Assembly: GCF_000970025.1 (NCBI RefSeq)
Contig: NZ_CP009528.1
Location: 682,001-746,000, forward strand
DNA: 64,000 nucleotides
Direction: 5' to 3'
DNA from: Methanosarcina barkeri MS
Lineage (GTDB): Archaea > Halobacteriota > Methanosarcinia > Methanosarcinales > Methanosarcinaceae
In this document: positions 36,542 to 45,608 of the stretch, piece by piece
Layout: each line of letters begins with the position of its first letter
How positions within the stretch are numbered: position 1 is the first letter of the stretch
The notes under the pieces: model-generated
Told to the model about the DNA's origin: nothing
What the model saw: the letters and a program-made list of their open reading frames with translations, nothing else
Databases searched by the model: none
Program-made: the position numbers and the translations under genes

Positions 36542-38029
36542 TTACGGAAGAACCCTGGACTCCATGAAATTTCTTGCAGCTTCTACAAGTGAGCTTGCAA
36601 ACTCTCTGTACGCAACTCCGTGCAGGTGGGCATATGAACCCAGGGTATTTCCAGAAATAAGCCCATCCATGCCGTTCTTTATGCCTGTACCTCTTGACAG
36701 AGTTATTGCAAATTCAGCGTCCTCAGGAATTTCCCTTATTTCAGAATGGTGGAATTCGTGTCCCTTGAAACTGTTGTCTTTTTTCCCGAGAAGGCAGTCC
36801 TTATTAAGGGTCCCGATATTGTAGCTGACCACTCTTGTTTGTCCCATAATAGTATGCCCTGGTAGGGCTCCGACCATTGAATATGTAGATTCTGGCATTG
36901 AGGTATTGTGATAGGTACCTTTTCCGGGAACGCCTGTGCTTATTTTTTCCGTAAGGTACATAAGCCCTCCACACTCGGCATAAATAGGCATGCCTGCAGC
37001 AGATGCTTTTTTGATATCCTGGCGCATGGACTCGTTAGCTTCAAGTTCGGCTGCAAAGAGTTCGGGATAACCTCCTCCTATATAGAGCCCGTCAACTTCC
37101 GGAAGTGAGGTGTCTTTAACAGGGCTAAAGTAAACAATTTCTGCGCCTGCAAGATTCAGGAGATCAATGTTATCGTGATAGTAGAAGTTGAAAGCCTCAT
37201 CAAGGGCAACCCCTATCTTTGGCCTGGGTGCTCCAGAATCGGAGACTGAAGAAAAAACGCTATTATCAGGGCTTTTAAGGGGCTTTGCGCTTTTTGCGAT
37301 TTTCATAAAGCGGTCTACGTCAATTCCTTTATTGATGATTTCTTCAATGCCTTGAAGGCGGGCTTCAAAGTCTCCATCCCCAAGCCGTCTCCGGCCTTCG
37401 AGAGCTGGCATAAGCCCGAGATGGCGCATGGAAATCTGCATCGCGTGGTCTCTCGGAACAATTCCTATAACCGGAATGCCTGTATAGTGTTCGATTGCTT
37501 CTTTTGCTTTTTCGGCATGGCGGCGGCTTCCTATGTTATTAAGGATAACTCCTGTAATTTCCACATCAGGGTCGAAGTTCCTGTATCCGTTTATAAGGGC
37601 AGCACTCGAACGGGTAATACTTCGGGCATTGATTACAAAGATTACAGGGCAGTTAAGGATCTTTGCGATCTGGGCAGTGCTTCCAAGGTCGCTTAAGCTT
37701 TCAAAACCTTCATAAAGCCCGCGAACTCCTTCAATAATCGCAATATCCGCCTTCTCGCCGGCCTCGCAGGCATGAGTATAGACATCCAGAATCCCGTTTT
37801 CATCCATGAGGTAGCCGTCAAGGTTCCGGCAGAACCTGCCAGTTATCTCAGTATGATAGCTTGGGTCGATATAATCCAGAGCAACCTTAAAGGGCTGTAC
37901 TTTGTATCCCCTTGAAACGAGAGCAGCCATCAGGCCCATGGAAATTGTAGTCTTGCCTGAGGAAGAACGGTCTGCGGAAATGAGAATCCTGGGAATATTC
38001 CTTGCTGCGGATTGCTTGTCATTAATCAT
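36542..38029 (-). CDS. cfbB: Ni-sirohydrochlorin a,c-diamide synthase CfbB
   Basis: CfbB amidates the a and c acetate groups of Ni-sirohydrochlorin with glutamine and ATP, the second step of coenzyme F430 synthesis. The 495-residue protein has a P-loop (ISADRSSSGKTTIS, 17-30) and a CobB/CobQ-type glutaminase domain with the nucleophile C353 in YAECGGLMYLT and the His of GSYAHLHGVAYREF. By sequence alone it resembles cobyrinate a,c-diamide synthase CbiA. The position next to cfbC and cfbD decides the F430 assignment. It is the last gene of a minus-strand cfbD-C-B run. Confidence 0.93.
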   Translation of the reverse strand: MINDKQSAARNIPRILISADRSSSGKTTISMGLMAALVSRGYKVQPFKVALDYIDPSYHTEITGRFCRNLDGYLMDENGILDVYTHACEAGEKADIAIIEGVRGLYEGFESLSDLGSTAQIAKILNCPVIFVINARSITRSSAALINGYRNFDPDVEITGVILNNIGSRRHAEKAKEAIEHYTGIPVIGIVPRDHAMQISMRHLGLMPALEGRRRLGDGDFEARLQGIEEIINKGIDVDRFMKIAKSAKPLKSPDNSVFSSVSDSGAPRPKIGVALDEAFNFYYHDNIDLLNLAGAEIVYFSPVKDTSLPEVDGLYIGGGYPELFAAELEANESMRQDIKKASAAGMPIYAECGGLMYLTEKISTGVPGKGTYHNTSMPESTYSMVGALPGHTIMGQTRVVSYNIGTLNKDCLLGKKDNSFKGHEFHHSEIREIPEDAEFAITLSRGTGIKNGMDGLISGNTLGSYAHLHGVAYREFASSLVEAARNFMESRVLP

Positions 38030-38092
38030 TTTTTCGATACCCCTTTGTGTTTATTCACCCTGATGTGTTTATTCAACTATTGATACTCTAAT

Positions 38093-38890
38093 TTATTTTG
38101 TCAATTCCCTCAGCCGTTCATCACTCAGGGAATCGGCTGTAACTTTTTTTTCGTTTTCAAGGATTGCTTTCCCAAGCTTGCGATAGATCTGCGCAATATC
38201 AGATTCGGGTGCCTTTTCCATTACCGAGTAACCTTCCCTTTCACAGTCCTGAACTACCTGCCTCTTCGGGATAAAAGCCATAAGCTGGCTGCCGATTTCC
38301 TCGGAAAACTTCGAAACTATTTCCTCTTCCCTGCTTACATTTCTGGAATTGCAGATTACCCCGCTAAGCGGCATTCCTATCTTCGATAAGCCTTTGCAGA
38401 TATTATTTGCTGCATAAAGGGGCATGTACTCTCCTGAAGTCAGGACATAAGCCTCATTTACGAACCCTTTTCTTACAGGGGCAACAAATCCTCCGCAGAC
38501 GATGTCTCCTGGTACATCGTAAATGATAAAATCCTGTTCTTTTAAGAGATTTCCTGAAATGCTCTTCAATTTCTGGATGGCAACAATGATTCCTCGCCCT
38601 GCACACCCTATGCCTGGTTCGGGACCGCCTGCTTCCACGCATTTGACGCCTGCATATCCCTCAAAGACCACATCTTCTTTTTTTATGTCCACACCCTCAC
38701 GCAGGAGATCAAGAATGGTTGGAATTCTCCTGCCTCTTAGAAGGGTGATTGATGAGTCACTTTTAGGATCGCAGCCTATAATCATGACTTTCTTTCCTGC
38801 CTCGGCGCAGGCAGCGGCAATGTTTGAAGCGGTACTCGATTTGCCTATGCCGCCTTTCCCGTAGATCGCTATGATCTTCTGGTTTTTCAA
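38093..38890 (-). CDS. cfbC: Ni-sirohydrochlorin a,c-diamide reductive cyclase, NifH-like subunit CfbC
   Basis: CfbC is the ATP-driven Fe-S electron donor that reduces CfbD, which carries out a six-electron reduction and ring closure of the Ni tetrapyrrole. The 265-residue protein has a deviant Walker [10 protein letters not shown] (11-19) and the two cysteines that hold the inter-subunit [4Fe-4S] cluster of NifH proteins, C96 (GIGCAGRG) and C132 (GDIVCGGF). The nitrogenase operon is absent, and it lies between cfbD and cfbB, so F430 synthesis and not nitrogen fixation is its role. Confidence 0.95.
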   Translation of the reverse strand: MKNQKIIAIYGKGGIGKSSTASNIAAACAEAGKKVMIIGCDPKSDSSITLLRGRRIPTILDLLREGVDIKKEDVVFEGYAGVKCVEAGGPEPGIGCAGRGIIVAIQKLKSISGNLLKEQDFIIYDVPGDIVCGGFVAPVRKGFVNEAYVLTSGEYMPLYAANNICKGLSKIGMPLSGVICNSRNVSREEEIVSKFSEEIGSQLMAFIPKRQVVQDCEREGYSVMEKAPESDIAQIYRKLGKAILENEKKVTADSLSDERLRELTK

Positions 38891-38927
38891 AGGATCTTCC
38901 TCCTGATTTTATCCTGGCTCTTCTTGC

Positions 38928-40040
38928 TCAGGCTTCCTTTGCAACTTCCCTTAAGGTAGCCCCAAACTCAGATTCCACAATCCCACTGACTCCCAGTGTT
39001 TTCGGGTGGAGGTCGATTTCAACCAGCACATACTCATGCCCCATCTCTTTTAAAGGCAGGACCTGTCTCGGGCCGTTAGTTATCGAAATCAGTTCCATGT
39101 TCTTTATGTTCTCCATAGGGATTGCATGTGGAACACCCGAAATGACTGCAAAATCAAAGTCACTGTATTTTTCTTTTATTAATTTGCTGACCTTTTCGCC
39201 TGCAATAGGGTACTCGTCCATGCCACCAATGATTTCATGTACCTCAATCCCATGTGCTTTGAGATCTCTCGTTATATACTTGGCATGCTGCCTGACTCTG
39301 GGAAGTCCGAGCTCCGGGTCGATATTTGCCATATTGATAAGATTTTCTTTTTTCCCGAGAGCTTCTGCAACCTCATTGACTGCAAGGGTAATGTCTGCAA
39401 ACATGTAGCCGGTTTCTTTTTTGGCATTCATGATGACAAGGCCCCTCTTGTCTTCCTTGAGGAGTTGAATTACACGCTGTGCGGCTTTGTATTTGACATC
39501 CCCACGGGAGGGAGCAAGGTATTCCCTGCTTGCAGCTCCATGCTTTTTTTCTACTTCTGTAGCTTTTTCAAGGAGATATTTCTGACGCTCGAACTCTTTG
39601 TGATCAATAATTCCTGCATCGAGTGCGGATTCCAGGGCAAAGAGTACTCCTTTTGTGTTATCGTGATAGCCTGCGTGCACCTCGACTTCGATTACAGGGA
39701 CATCAGGATTTGCCTCTAGCACGGCATCATGCATTTCTTCCCCTATAATCATACTGGGGCAGGTTCCTACAATTCCTATAAGTTTAGGATTAAAAAGTTC
39801 CACTGACTTGTTGATAAGTTGGACAAGTTTATCATGTCCTCCAAAAACGAAATTGTTCTCATCAAGGCCTGTGGTAACCACATGTATACCGTCTTCTTCG
39901 AGCAGCCTTGCATGTTTAAAGGAACACCCTGGAGGCCCATGCAGGATAGCGACATCAACATTTAAGTCTCTTAGAGTGTAAAGAGCCGCAACTATGGAAC
40001 TTGGGCGGGGATGAATGATTGAAATCTCTTTTTCAGCCAT
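38928..40040 (-). CDS. cfbD: Ni-sirohydrochlorin a,c-diamide reductive cyclase, NifD-like subunit CfbD
   Basis: CfbD is the catalytic nitrogenase-like subunit that reduces Ni-sirohydrochlorin a,c-diamide to 15,17(3)-seco-F430-17(3)-acid, with electrons from CfbC. The 370-residue protein is shorter than NifD. It keeps two N-terminal cysteines in positions suited to a [4Fe-4S] cluster: C39 ([11 protein letters not shown]) and C94 ([13 protein letters not shown]). It is the first gene of the cfbD-C-B run, 37 bases ahead of cfbC. A long upstream gap contains a likely TATA box and a palindrome. Confidence 0.95.
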   Translation of the reverse strand: MAEKEISIIHPRPSSIVAALYTLRDLNVDVAILHGPPGCSFKHARLLEEDGIHVVTTGLDENNFVFGGHDKLVQLINKSVELFNPKLIGIVGTCPSMIIGEEMHDAVLEANPDVPVIEVEVHAGYHDNTKGVLFALESALDAGIIDHKEFERQKYLLEKATEVEKKHGAASREYLAPSRGDVKYKAAQRVIQLLKEDKRGLVIMNAKKETGYMFADITLAVNEVAEALGKKENLINMANIDPELGLPRVRQHAKYITRDLKAHGIEVHEIIGGMDEYPIAGEKVSKLIKEKYSDFDFAVISGVPHAIPMENIKNMELISITNGPRQVLPLKEMGHEYVLVEIDLHPKTLGVSGIVESEFGATLREVAKEA

Positions 40041-40251
40041 AACAAATCCTCTTGTTTAGATAATAGTGATACTGATAAGAATGATAAAACGCATTTCCCT
40101 GAAAACTCCTGTGTCCTCAGGATATGAACTATTACCTGTAAAATGGGATTGGGAAACACGATCAGTTGAAATTAAAGTGAGTACTGGAAACGAATACAGA
40201 TTGGAAGATCCTGTATAAAACTCTATCATAAAAATATCGGCAAATGCCTGC

Positions 40252-40304
40252 AGCCTATTGTGGCATGTATCCGGAATAGGCTCGGATCCAAATTTTATAT
40301 TAAA
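40252..40304 (-). promoter_or_regulatory. Predicted cfbDCB promoter with palindromic candidate operator
   Basis: Read on the minus strand, a TATA-like element (TTTAATATAAAATT, 40291-40304) is followed by an inverted repeat AGCCTATT-N15-AATAGGCT (40252-40282). The repeat centre lies about 30 bases beyond the TATA centre, where transcription should begin. That placement suits a repressor site. The 5' leader would be about 220 bases. Confidence 0.5.
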
Positions 40305-40314
40305 TATTTGTATA

Positions 40315-40378
40315 TTAGAAATTGTTATCCTTAGAAATTGTTATCCTTAGAAATTGTTATCCTTAGAAATTGTTATCC
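40315..40378. repeat. Four tandem copies of a 16-bp unit upstream of cfbD
   Basis: TTAGAAATTGTTATCC is repeated four times exactly, at 40315-40330, 40331-40346, 40347-40362 and 40363-40378. It lies just upstream of the predicted cfbDCB TATA box. Confidence 0.95.
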
Positions 40379-40435
40379 TGAGCAAAAATTCCTGAATAAT
40401 TCTTGTAATTGCCCGAATTAACCGGAATTTCTGGG

Positions 40436-40655
40436 AATTCTTCAACAATTCTTCAACAATTCTTCAACAATTCTTCAACAATTCTTCAACAATTCTTCAA
40501 CAATTCTTCAACAATTCTTCAACAATTCTTCAACAATTCTTCAACAATTCTTCAACAATTCTTCAACAATTCTTCAACAATTCTTCAACAATTCTTCAAC
40601 AATTCTTCAACAATTCTTCAACAATTCTTCAACAATTCTTCAACAATTCCTTAAC
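40436..40655. repeat. Nineteen perfect tandem copies of an 11-bp unit plus one variant
   Basis: AATTCTTCAAC is repeated 19 times without error (40436-40644); a twentieth copy (40645-40655) has changes. The array lies between the cfbE stop and the cfbD promoter. It keeps an 81-codon frame open (40409-40654), but 11 is not a multiple of three, so that frame is a by-product of a stop-free unit. Confidence 0.98.
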
Positions 40656-40698
40656 TATTTCTCAGTGAAGAACCTCATTATACAGTTATTAAATAATT

Positions 40699-42231
40699 TT
40701 AACGGAAGCATTTTACCGAAGAGAGTATTATATCGTCGCCTCCTGCAAATTCTAAGGCTTTTGAAAGCCCTTCTGGAAGATTCCGTGCATAAAAAATGTT
40801 TTTTCCATTTACTGCCTTCATCCTTTCTCCTACCAGGATAACCTGCTTACACTTTGCACCGAACTTTTCTACAAAGCCCTGTACAAGTTCAGGAGGCAAC
40901 CCTTCACATACCTGAGAGGCTTCTTCTCCCAGCACAAGGATGATATCTTCCTTTTTTTCGTCCTTTCTCTTAAGGAGAGCGTAATCAAGGGCTTTTTCGG
41001 CCGAGAGGATATCCATTCCGGAGTTGGAATTGTCTATTAAGGAAATGCCATTCATTTCCTTTTCCTGCATCCTGCCTGAAAGCCCTTTGAATCCTTCAAT
41101 TGCCGAAATAATAGCTTCAGGTTTAGTTCCAAGTTCAAGGGCGGCTGCCGACGCTGCGACAAAAGCAGTCCTGTAAGCCGAAACATTATATCCCGGACGC
41201 AGGGAAGCTGATAAAATTTGCTTTCCCCTGTGCATAAAGCGAATGCCGGAACCTGAAGATGTAGGAGAAGCCTGGTATTTGCTTGAATCGGCTGGCATTG
41301 ATGAACCTGATAGATCACACGATCCTAGTAAGTCTGAAGGCATTACTAACTCTGAGGATACTGATAAGGCTGAAGTCCCTGGTTCCGTTTCCAGTACAAA
41401 GTCAGCTATTTGTCCTGGAGTCTTGGAAAACTGATCATTAAAATGGTCTTTAAAGGTTAAAACCTTTATTTGGTCTTTTTTTGCAGCTTTAAGGGCTTTT
41501 TCAGCTCTGGCATTGATTAGAAGAGTACTTCCAGGTTTTGCATTTCTGATAAGCTGGAGTTTTGCTTCGCTTGCAAGGGATGTATTATTTGCAATCCCAT
41601 AGTCCGGGGAAAGGGTTGTAAGAATTCCCAGGTCAGCAGTGCCTGTGCCTCCTATCGAGATCTCAAAGATAAAAAAATCCGGCCTGAACTCGGCTTCAAA
41701 AGTTTTCTCAACGGCAACCAGAATGCTTCCGGGAGTTATGCTCAGGCCTTTGTATATAAGAGAAGAAGCGCCCGCTTTCCAGTATTCAAGTCCCCGTGAA
41801 GTGTGCAGTACTACTTCAAACTGCCTGGAGAGCATATCGGCCAGGAGGGATGCTGTACTTGTTTTTGCTTTTACGCCGGTAATCTCGACTGTTTTTATGC
41901 CTGAAAGCCTTGAATCACCTTTGAGAATTTCTCCGACAATTTCATGGTGCGAAAGGATGTTTTTTTTCTGCGCCCTGGCTTCTACAAGCATAGGATAGGC
42001 AAGATCGAGGTGTACAGGCGCAACAATCAAGTCGAATTCTGATGCAGGAAGAGGAGTTTTTGAGCAGTGTATCCCGTACTTCTCCTCAAGCTCAAGCAAC
42101 GTTTCAGGCTTGACTGTCCTGTATACATCTATTCCGCTTACTTCATTTCCAGCGGCTGCAAGGCTTTTTGCGATAGGAATGCCGCCGTGGGTCAGGTCGA
42201 GCACGGCGAACTTCTTCCGATACAGGTCCAT
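40699..42231 (-). CDS. cfbE: Coenzyme F430 synthetase CfbE (Mur-ligase-like)
   Basis: CfbE performs the last step, ATP-dependent closure of the carbocyclic F ring to form coenzyme F430. The 510-residue protein is Mur-ligase-like, with an N-terminal Rossmann domain ([18 protein letters not shown]), an ATP-binding loop GVKAKTST (119-126, in place of the usual GTNGKTT), and a C-terminal ligase domain. A Ser-rich stretch (about 296-335, [15 protein letters not shown]) looks like a low-complexity insertion. It follows cfbA by 26 bases and is separated from cfbD by the repeat-filled gap, so there are likely two transcription units. Confidence 0.93.
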   Translation of the reverse strand: MDLYRKKFAVLDLTHGGIPIAKSLAAAGNEVSGIDVYRTVKPETLLELEEKYGIHCSKTPLPASEFDLIVAPVHLDLAYPMLVEARAQKKNILSHHEIVGEILKGDSRLSGIKTVEITGVKAKTSTASLLADMLSRQFEVVLHTSRGLEYWKAGASSLIYKGLSITPGSILVAVEKTFEAEFRPDFFIFEISIGGTGTADLGILTTLSPDYGIANNTSLASEAKLQLIRNAKPGSTLLINARAEKALKAAKKDQIKVLTFKDHFNDQFSKTPGQIADFVLETEPGTSALSVSSELVMPSDLLGSCDLSGSSMPADSSKYQASPTSSGSGIRFMHRGKQILSASLRPGYNVSAYRTAFVAASAAALELGTKPEAIISAIEGFKGLSGRMQEKEMNGISLIDNSNSGMDILSAEKALDYALLKRKDEKKEDIILVLGEEASQVCEGLPPELVQGFVEKFGAKCKQVILVGERMKAVNGKNIFYARNLPEGLSKALEFAGGDDIILSSVKCFR

Positions 42232-42257
42232 GATAAAACCGGACCTTAGGTAAGACT

Positions 42258-42650
42258 TTAAAGGGATTCCTGAACCCTTTTGAACACAAGGTCGGCGATA
42301 AGCTCATCGGCTCCAAGAGGGTTTGCATAGCACAGAGGAACGGCTTTTCCGTCAATTTCCAGGGTACCGCAGCCATTTTCGTCCAGGCTCAGGATCTCGG
42401 GGATATCCTTTGTGATATGAACTCCAGAAGCCAGGAAAACCGGTACTGCTGCAATTTTTGTCACGCCTGTGCCAGAAAAGCCTTCGATTGCCTCTCCAAG
42501 GGTTGGCTCACTGTTTTCCATAAAGCCGGCTCTGACAACGACATCCGAGTGTTTCCGTGCTATATGATCTGCGATCTGAGTGACTACTTCCTTATTGTAA
42601 GGCAGCTTGCTCCCATGGCCTATGGCCAGAATTCCGAGTTTTTCTGTCAT
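42258..42650 (-). CDS. cfbA: Sirohydrochlorin nickel/cobalt chelatase CfbA (CbiX-small)
   Basis: CfbA inserts nickel into sirohydrochlorin to start F430 synthesis, and can insert cobalt for cobamides. At 130 residues it is the small homodimeric form. It starts [20 protein letters not shown] with the catalytic His of GHGS, and has the second active-site region in [19 protein letters not shown] with His. It is the first gene of cfbA-cfbE. The region to its right is shared with a divergent metal ATPase gene. Confidence 0.95.
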   Translation of the reverse strand: MTEKLGILAIGHGSKLPYNKEVVTQIADHIARKHSDVVVRAGFMENSEPTLGEAIEGFSGTGVTKIAAVPVFLASGVHITKDIPEILSLDENGCGTLEIDGKAVPLCYANPLGADELIADLVFKRVQESL

Positions 42651-43100
42651 TTTTAAAACCTCAATCTCTGTCTGTTCAAGATTAACACAATCATTCGGAT
42701 TTGTAATAATGAAGAGTTTAACATAGTTAGGATTTATATGATATAATTCTTTTGAGAAAATTCTTTTGAGAAATAACAGCGGGAGAAAGTTTTGATAGAT
42801 CTGAGCGCAATCAACAGTTCTAGTAAATTTGTAACATAATTGTCTGTAACATAATTGTCTACATTTATCTGGTTTATTTCAGGTTTTTGTTTTCAAATTT
42901 GATATACGCTATTTTGTCCTTGGCTAAAGTTGTTATTTTGGACGAATTTCCATTACTGCTTCAGATATCTTTCTCCAGCGCAACTTTAGTTTCTTACTAT
43001 TAAACATAATTTTATTATTTCGTATTAAATCATAATAGATTTATGTTATTAATATTTATAGGTTTTAACATCTAAATTTGCTTTTATTTGGGTAGATAAT
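42651..43100. other. Divergent intergenic region between cfbA and the metal ATPase gene
   Basis: The region contains two short duplications: TTCTTTTGAGAAA twice near 42750, and CTGTAACATAATTGTCT twice near 42830-42860. Promoters for both directions must be here; TATA-like ATTTATAG occurs near 43060. No gene was recognised. Confidence 0.45.
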
Positions 43101-45035
43101 ATGATAGACAACAACTATAGTCGTACTGAAGGTTTTTGGAGTTATATCCGTAACCTAGCTACTCGTTATCAGGATTTTTTACTTGACCCCGGAACATTGT
43201 TTACTGTGGCAAGCGGGGTCTTGCTCATAATAGCGATAGCTGTTTATCCGCAAAACATGCTGTCAGAAAATAGCATGGGTGAAGGCAACTGGTTATATCT
43301 ATTATCCGCATTGGTTGGATCATCGTTTATATGGTGGTCTGCTTACCAGGGGATTAAAGAAAGGGACTTTACTGCTGATATTCCGGTTACTATCGCAACA
43401 ATTGCTGCTATTGCTATCGGGCAGTATTCGGCTGCTGCAGTCGTAGCTGTACTTTTGCTTCTGGGTGGTATGCTTGAGGAACTTGTCTCTGCGAGAGCAG
43501 GAAAAGCACTCGAATCTCTGGCGAAACTATTGCCTGATAGAGTCACAGTCAGGCGTGAAGGACATGATATTGTAGTGCCTCTTGAGGAAGTTAAGGTAGG
43601 GGACACAATCCTTGTTAAGTCGGGAGAACGTATTGCTGTTGACGGAACTGTTATTTCGGGCACTGCTTCGGTAAATCAGGCTGCTATTACCGGAGAGAGC
43701 CTGCCAGTTGATAAACAGGAAGAAGATAATGTTTTTGCAGGTACTCTTAATGAAGTAGGTGCAATGGAAGTGCTGGCCACTAAAGTTGGAAGTGAAACAA
43801 CCATCGGACAAATACATCGCTTGATTGAGGACGCGCAGATTCAAAAGCCAAAGATAGAGAGGCTCTTGAACAACCATGCTAAATTTTATACGCCTACTGC
43901 AATCATCTTGGGCGGCTTGCTCTGGTGGTGGAGTGGAGATCTGACACGAGCAATTACTATGCTAATAGTATTCTGTCCATGCGTAATGGTACTTGCTACA
44001 CCTACGGCACTTGTGGCTTCGGTTGGTAATGCGGCGTTAAGAGGCAATCTTATTAAAAAAGGAGCCACGATAGAATCTATGGCCAGGATAGATACTGTTA
44101 TTTTTGATAAGACAGGGACACTTACTCACGGTGAACCAAAACTTGCCAGCGTTATAACATTGAACAACAATAAAGATGAAGACTTATTGTTATTGGCTGC
44201 AATTGCAGAGAAGTTCAGTGAGCATCCGCTTGGAAAAGCTGTTGTCAAAGCTGCTGAAGAAAAGGGGTTCTTAATACAGGATCCGGAATCATTTGAATCC
44301 ATATCAGGAACCGGCATAAAGGTTAAAGCTAAAGGAAAAAGCGTCTTTGTAGGTCGTCTGAAGCAAGCTTCTGAATTTAATATATTAATCTCTCATAAAG
44401 CTGAAGAAATCATTAAAAAACAATCTCAACTGGGCCGTAATGTAGTCATGATAGGAATTGATAACGAAATCGCAGGGTTGCTAACATTTGAGGATAGAAT
44501 TAGGCCGGAGTCAAAAAAGTCCATCGAGAACCTTCATAAACTCGGAATAAAGACAATAATGATTACAGGTGACAGCAAAGTAGTTGCAGAACAGGCAGCT
44601 AAAATCCTTGGTATAAATGAAATATATGCTGAAGTAATGCCCCAGGAAAAGGTCGAAATTGTGAAACGTCTACAACTTGAAGGTCATAAAATTATCTTTG
44701 TGGGTGACGGTGTTAATGATGGTCCGGTACTTGTCACGGCTGATGTAGGAATAGCTATGGGGCTTACAGGAACAGATGTGGCAATAGAGACAGCAGAAGT
44801 TGGACTATTATCCGATGACCTTTTAAAAATTCCGTACCTTATAAGCGTATCCAAGAAGGCAATAATCACTATCTGGCAAAATGTTGTATTTTCGCTTAGC
44901 GTCCTCTCAATGGCGGTTATATTGACTATACCGGGCATACTTACACCCGTAACAGGGGCATTATTACACGAACTCTCATCAATTCCAGTAATAATGAACT
45001 CAGCCAGATTAATTACGTACAGTCCCAAAGACTGA
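43101..45035 (+). CDS. P1B-type heavy-metal transporting ATPase without N-terminal metal-binding domain
   Basis: The 644-residue pump has the actuator motif TGES (197-200), the metal-site motif CPC (292-294, in FCPCVMVLATPTAL), the phosphorylation motif DKTGTLTHGE (D336), the HP motif in SEHPLGKAV, and GDGVNDGP. The N-terminus lacks the CxxC or His-rich domain of many copper and zinc pumps, and starts close to the first membrane helices. CPC is typical of copper-, zinc- or cadmium-type pumps, so the metal cannot be fixed. It is divergent from cfbA; a link to nickel is possible but only by proximity. Confidence 0.93.
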   Translation: MIDNNYSRTEGFWSYIRNLATRYQDFLLDPGTLFTVASGVLLIIAIAVYPQNMLSENSMGEGNWLYLLSALVGSSFIWWSAYQGIKERDFTADIPVTIATIAAIAIGQYSAAAVVAVLLLLGGMLEELVSARAGKALESLAKLLPDRVTVRREGHDIVVPLEEVKVGDTILVKSGERIAVDGTVISGTASVNQAAITGESLPVDKQEEDNVFAGTLNEVGAMEVLATKVGSETTIGQIHRLIEDAQIQKPKIERLLNNHAKFYTPTAIILGGLLWWWSGDLTRAITMLIVFCPCVMVLATPTALVASVGNAALRGNLIKKGATIESMARIDTVIFDKTGTLTHGEPKLASVITLNNNKDEDLLLLAAIAEKFSEHPLGKAVVKAAEEKGFLIQDPESFESISGTGIKVKAKGKSVFVGRLKQASEFNILISHKAEEIIKKQSQLGRNVVMIGIDNEIAGLLTFEDRIRPESKKSIENLHKLGIKTIMITGDSKVVAEQAAKILGINEIYAEVMPQEKVEIVKRLQLEGHKIIFVGDGVNDGPVLVTADVGIAMGLTGTDVAIETAEVGLLSDDLLKIPYLISVSKKAIITIWQNVVFSLSVLSMAVILTIPGILTPVTGALLHELSSIPVIMNSARLITYSPKD

Positions 45036-45259
45036 GAATGAACAAAAATTCTCTCAGGGCTATTTCCTGACCTTGCATTAGTAGATGGTTGATATATTTT
45101 TTACATTAGTAGATGGTTGCTACTTATCTTTGAGTACTTTTGTTTGGTTGCATTTGTTTCCTGAGCTTACCTGTGTATTTGCTTGTTTAATCCATTTCCT
45201 GAACTTACCTGCGTACAGGAAGTTTATAAATAGCGTCCGTTTACCCGGAAATTTATATA

Positions 45260-45284
45260 GGAAAGGCCTTTAAATGGCCTTTCC
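45260..45284. terminator. Hairpin overlapping the glnK stop codon
   Basis: GGAAAGGCC (45260-45268) pairs with GGCCTTTCC (45276-45284) around a seven-base loop. The hairpin spans the last codons and stop of glnK (minus) and lies about 225 bases after the metal ATPase stop (plus). It may end transcription from either side. Confidence 0.55.
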
Positions 45285-45608
45285 ATCTCTTTCACCTGTT
45301 CTTATCCTAATTACCTTTTCTACGGGCAAGACAAAGATTTTACCATCTCCAATGTTGCCGGTTCTTGTTGAACTAACAATAACATCGATAGCTTTATCCT
45401 CGTCTTCATCGTTTACTACCAACTCGATCTTTGTCTTCGGTAGGGCATCAACCCGATATTCCTGCCCTCTCCATTGCTGGATAATGCCTTTTTGCTGGCC
45501 GCGACCTTTTACGTCAATAATTGTGAGGCTATTGAAACCGGCATCTTCAAGCGAGGCTTTTACTTCTTCAAGTTTTGTGGGCCTGATGATCGCTTCTATT
45601 TTCTTCAT
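45270..45608 (-). CDS. glnK: Nitrogen regulatory protein P-II (GlnK)
   Basis: GlnK binds ATP/ADP and 2-oxoglutarate and plugs the partner Amt channel when nitrogen is plentiful. The 112-residue protein opens MKKIEAIIRPTKLEEVKASL. Its T-loop has Y51 in WRGQEYRVDALPKTKIE, and the C-terminal part has the P-II signature STRTGNIGDGKIFVLPVE. Its start overlaps the amt stop by four bases, so it is translated with amt and almost certainly shares the amt promoter. Confidence 0.97.
   Translation of the reverse strand: MKKIEAIIRPTKLEEVKASLEDAGFNSLTIIDVKGRGQQKGIIQQWRGQEYRVDALPKTKIELVVNDEDEDKAIDVIVSSTRTGNIGDGKIFVLPVEKVIRIRTGERDGKAI

Noticed and set aside
36542-38029. Cobyrinate a,c-diamide synthase (cobamide pathway)
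   Set aside because: Sequence alone would allow CbiA, but its place directly after cfbD and cfbC favours the F430 enzyme CfbB.
38093-40040. Nitrogenase genes nifH and nifD
   Set aside because: The proteins are NifH- and NifD-like, but CfbD is short, no nifK or nif assembly genes are present, and the neighbours are cfbA, cfbB and cfbE. They belong to F430 synthesis.
40409-40654. 81-residue repetitive protein on the plus strand
   Set aside because: The frame is kept open only by the 11-bp repeat, which has no stop in any frame. It lacks a ribosome site and any non-repeat domain.
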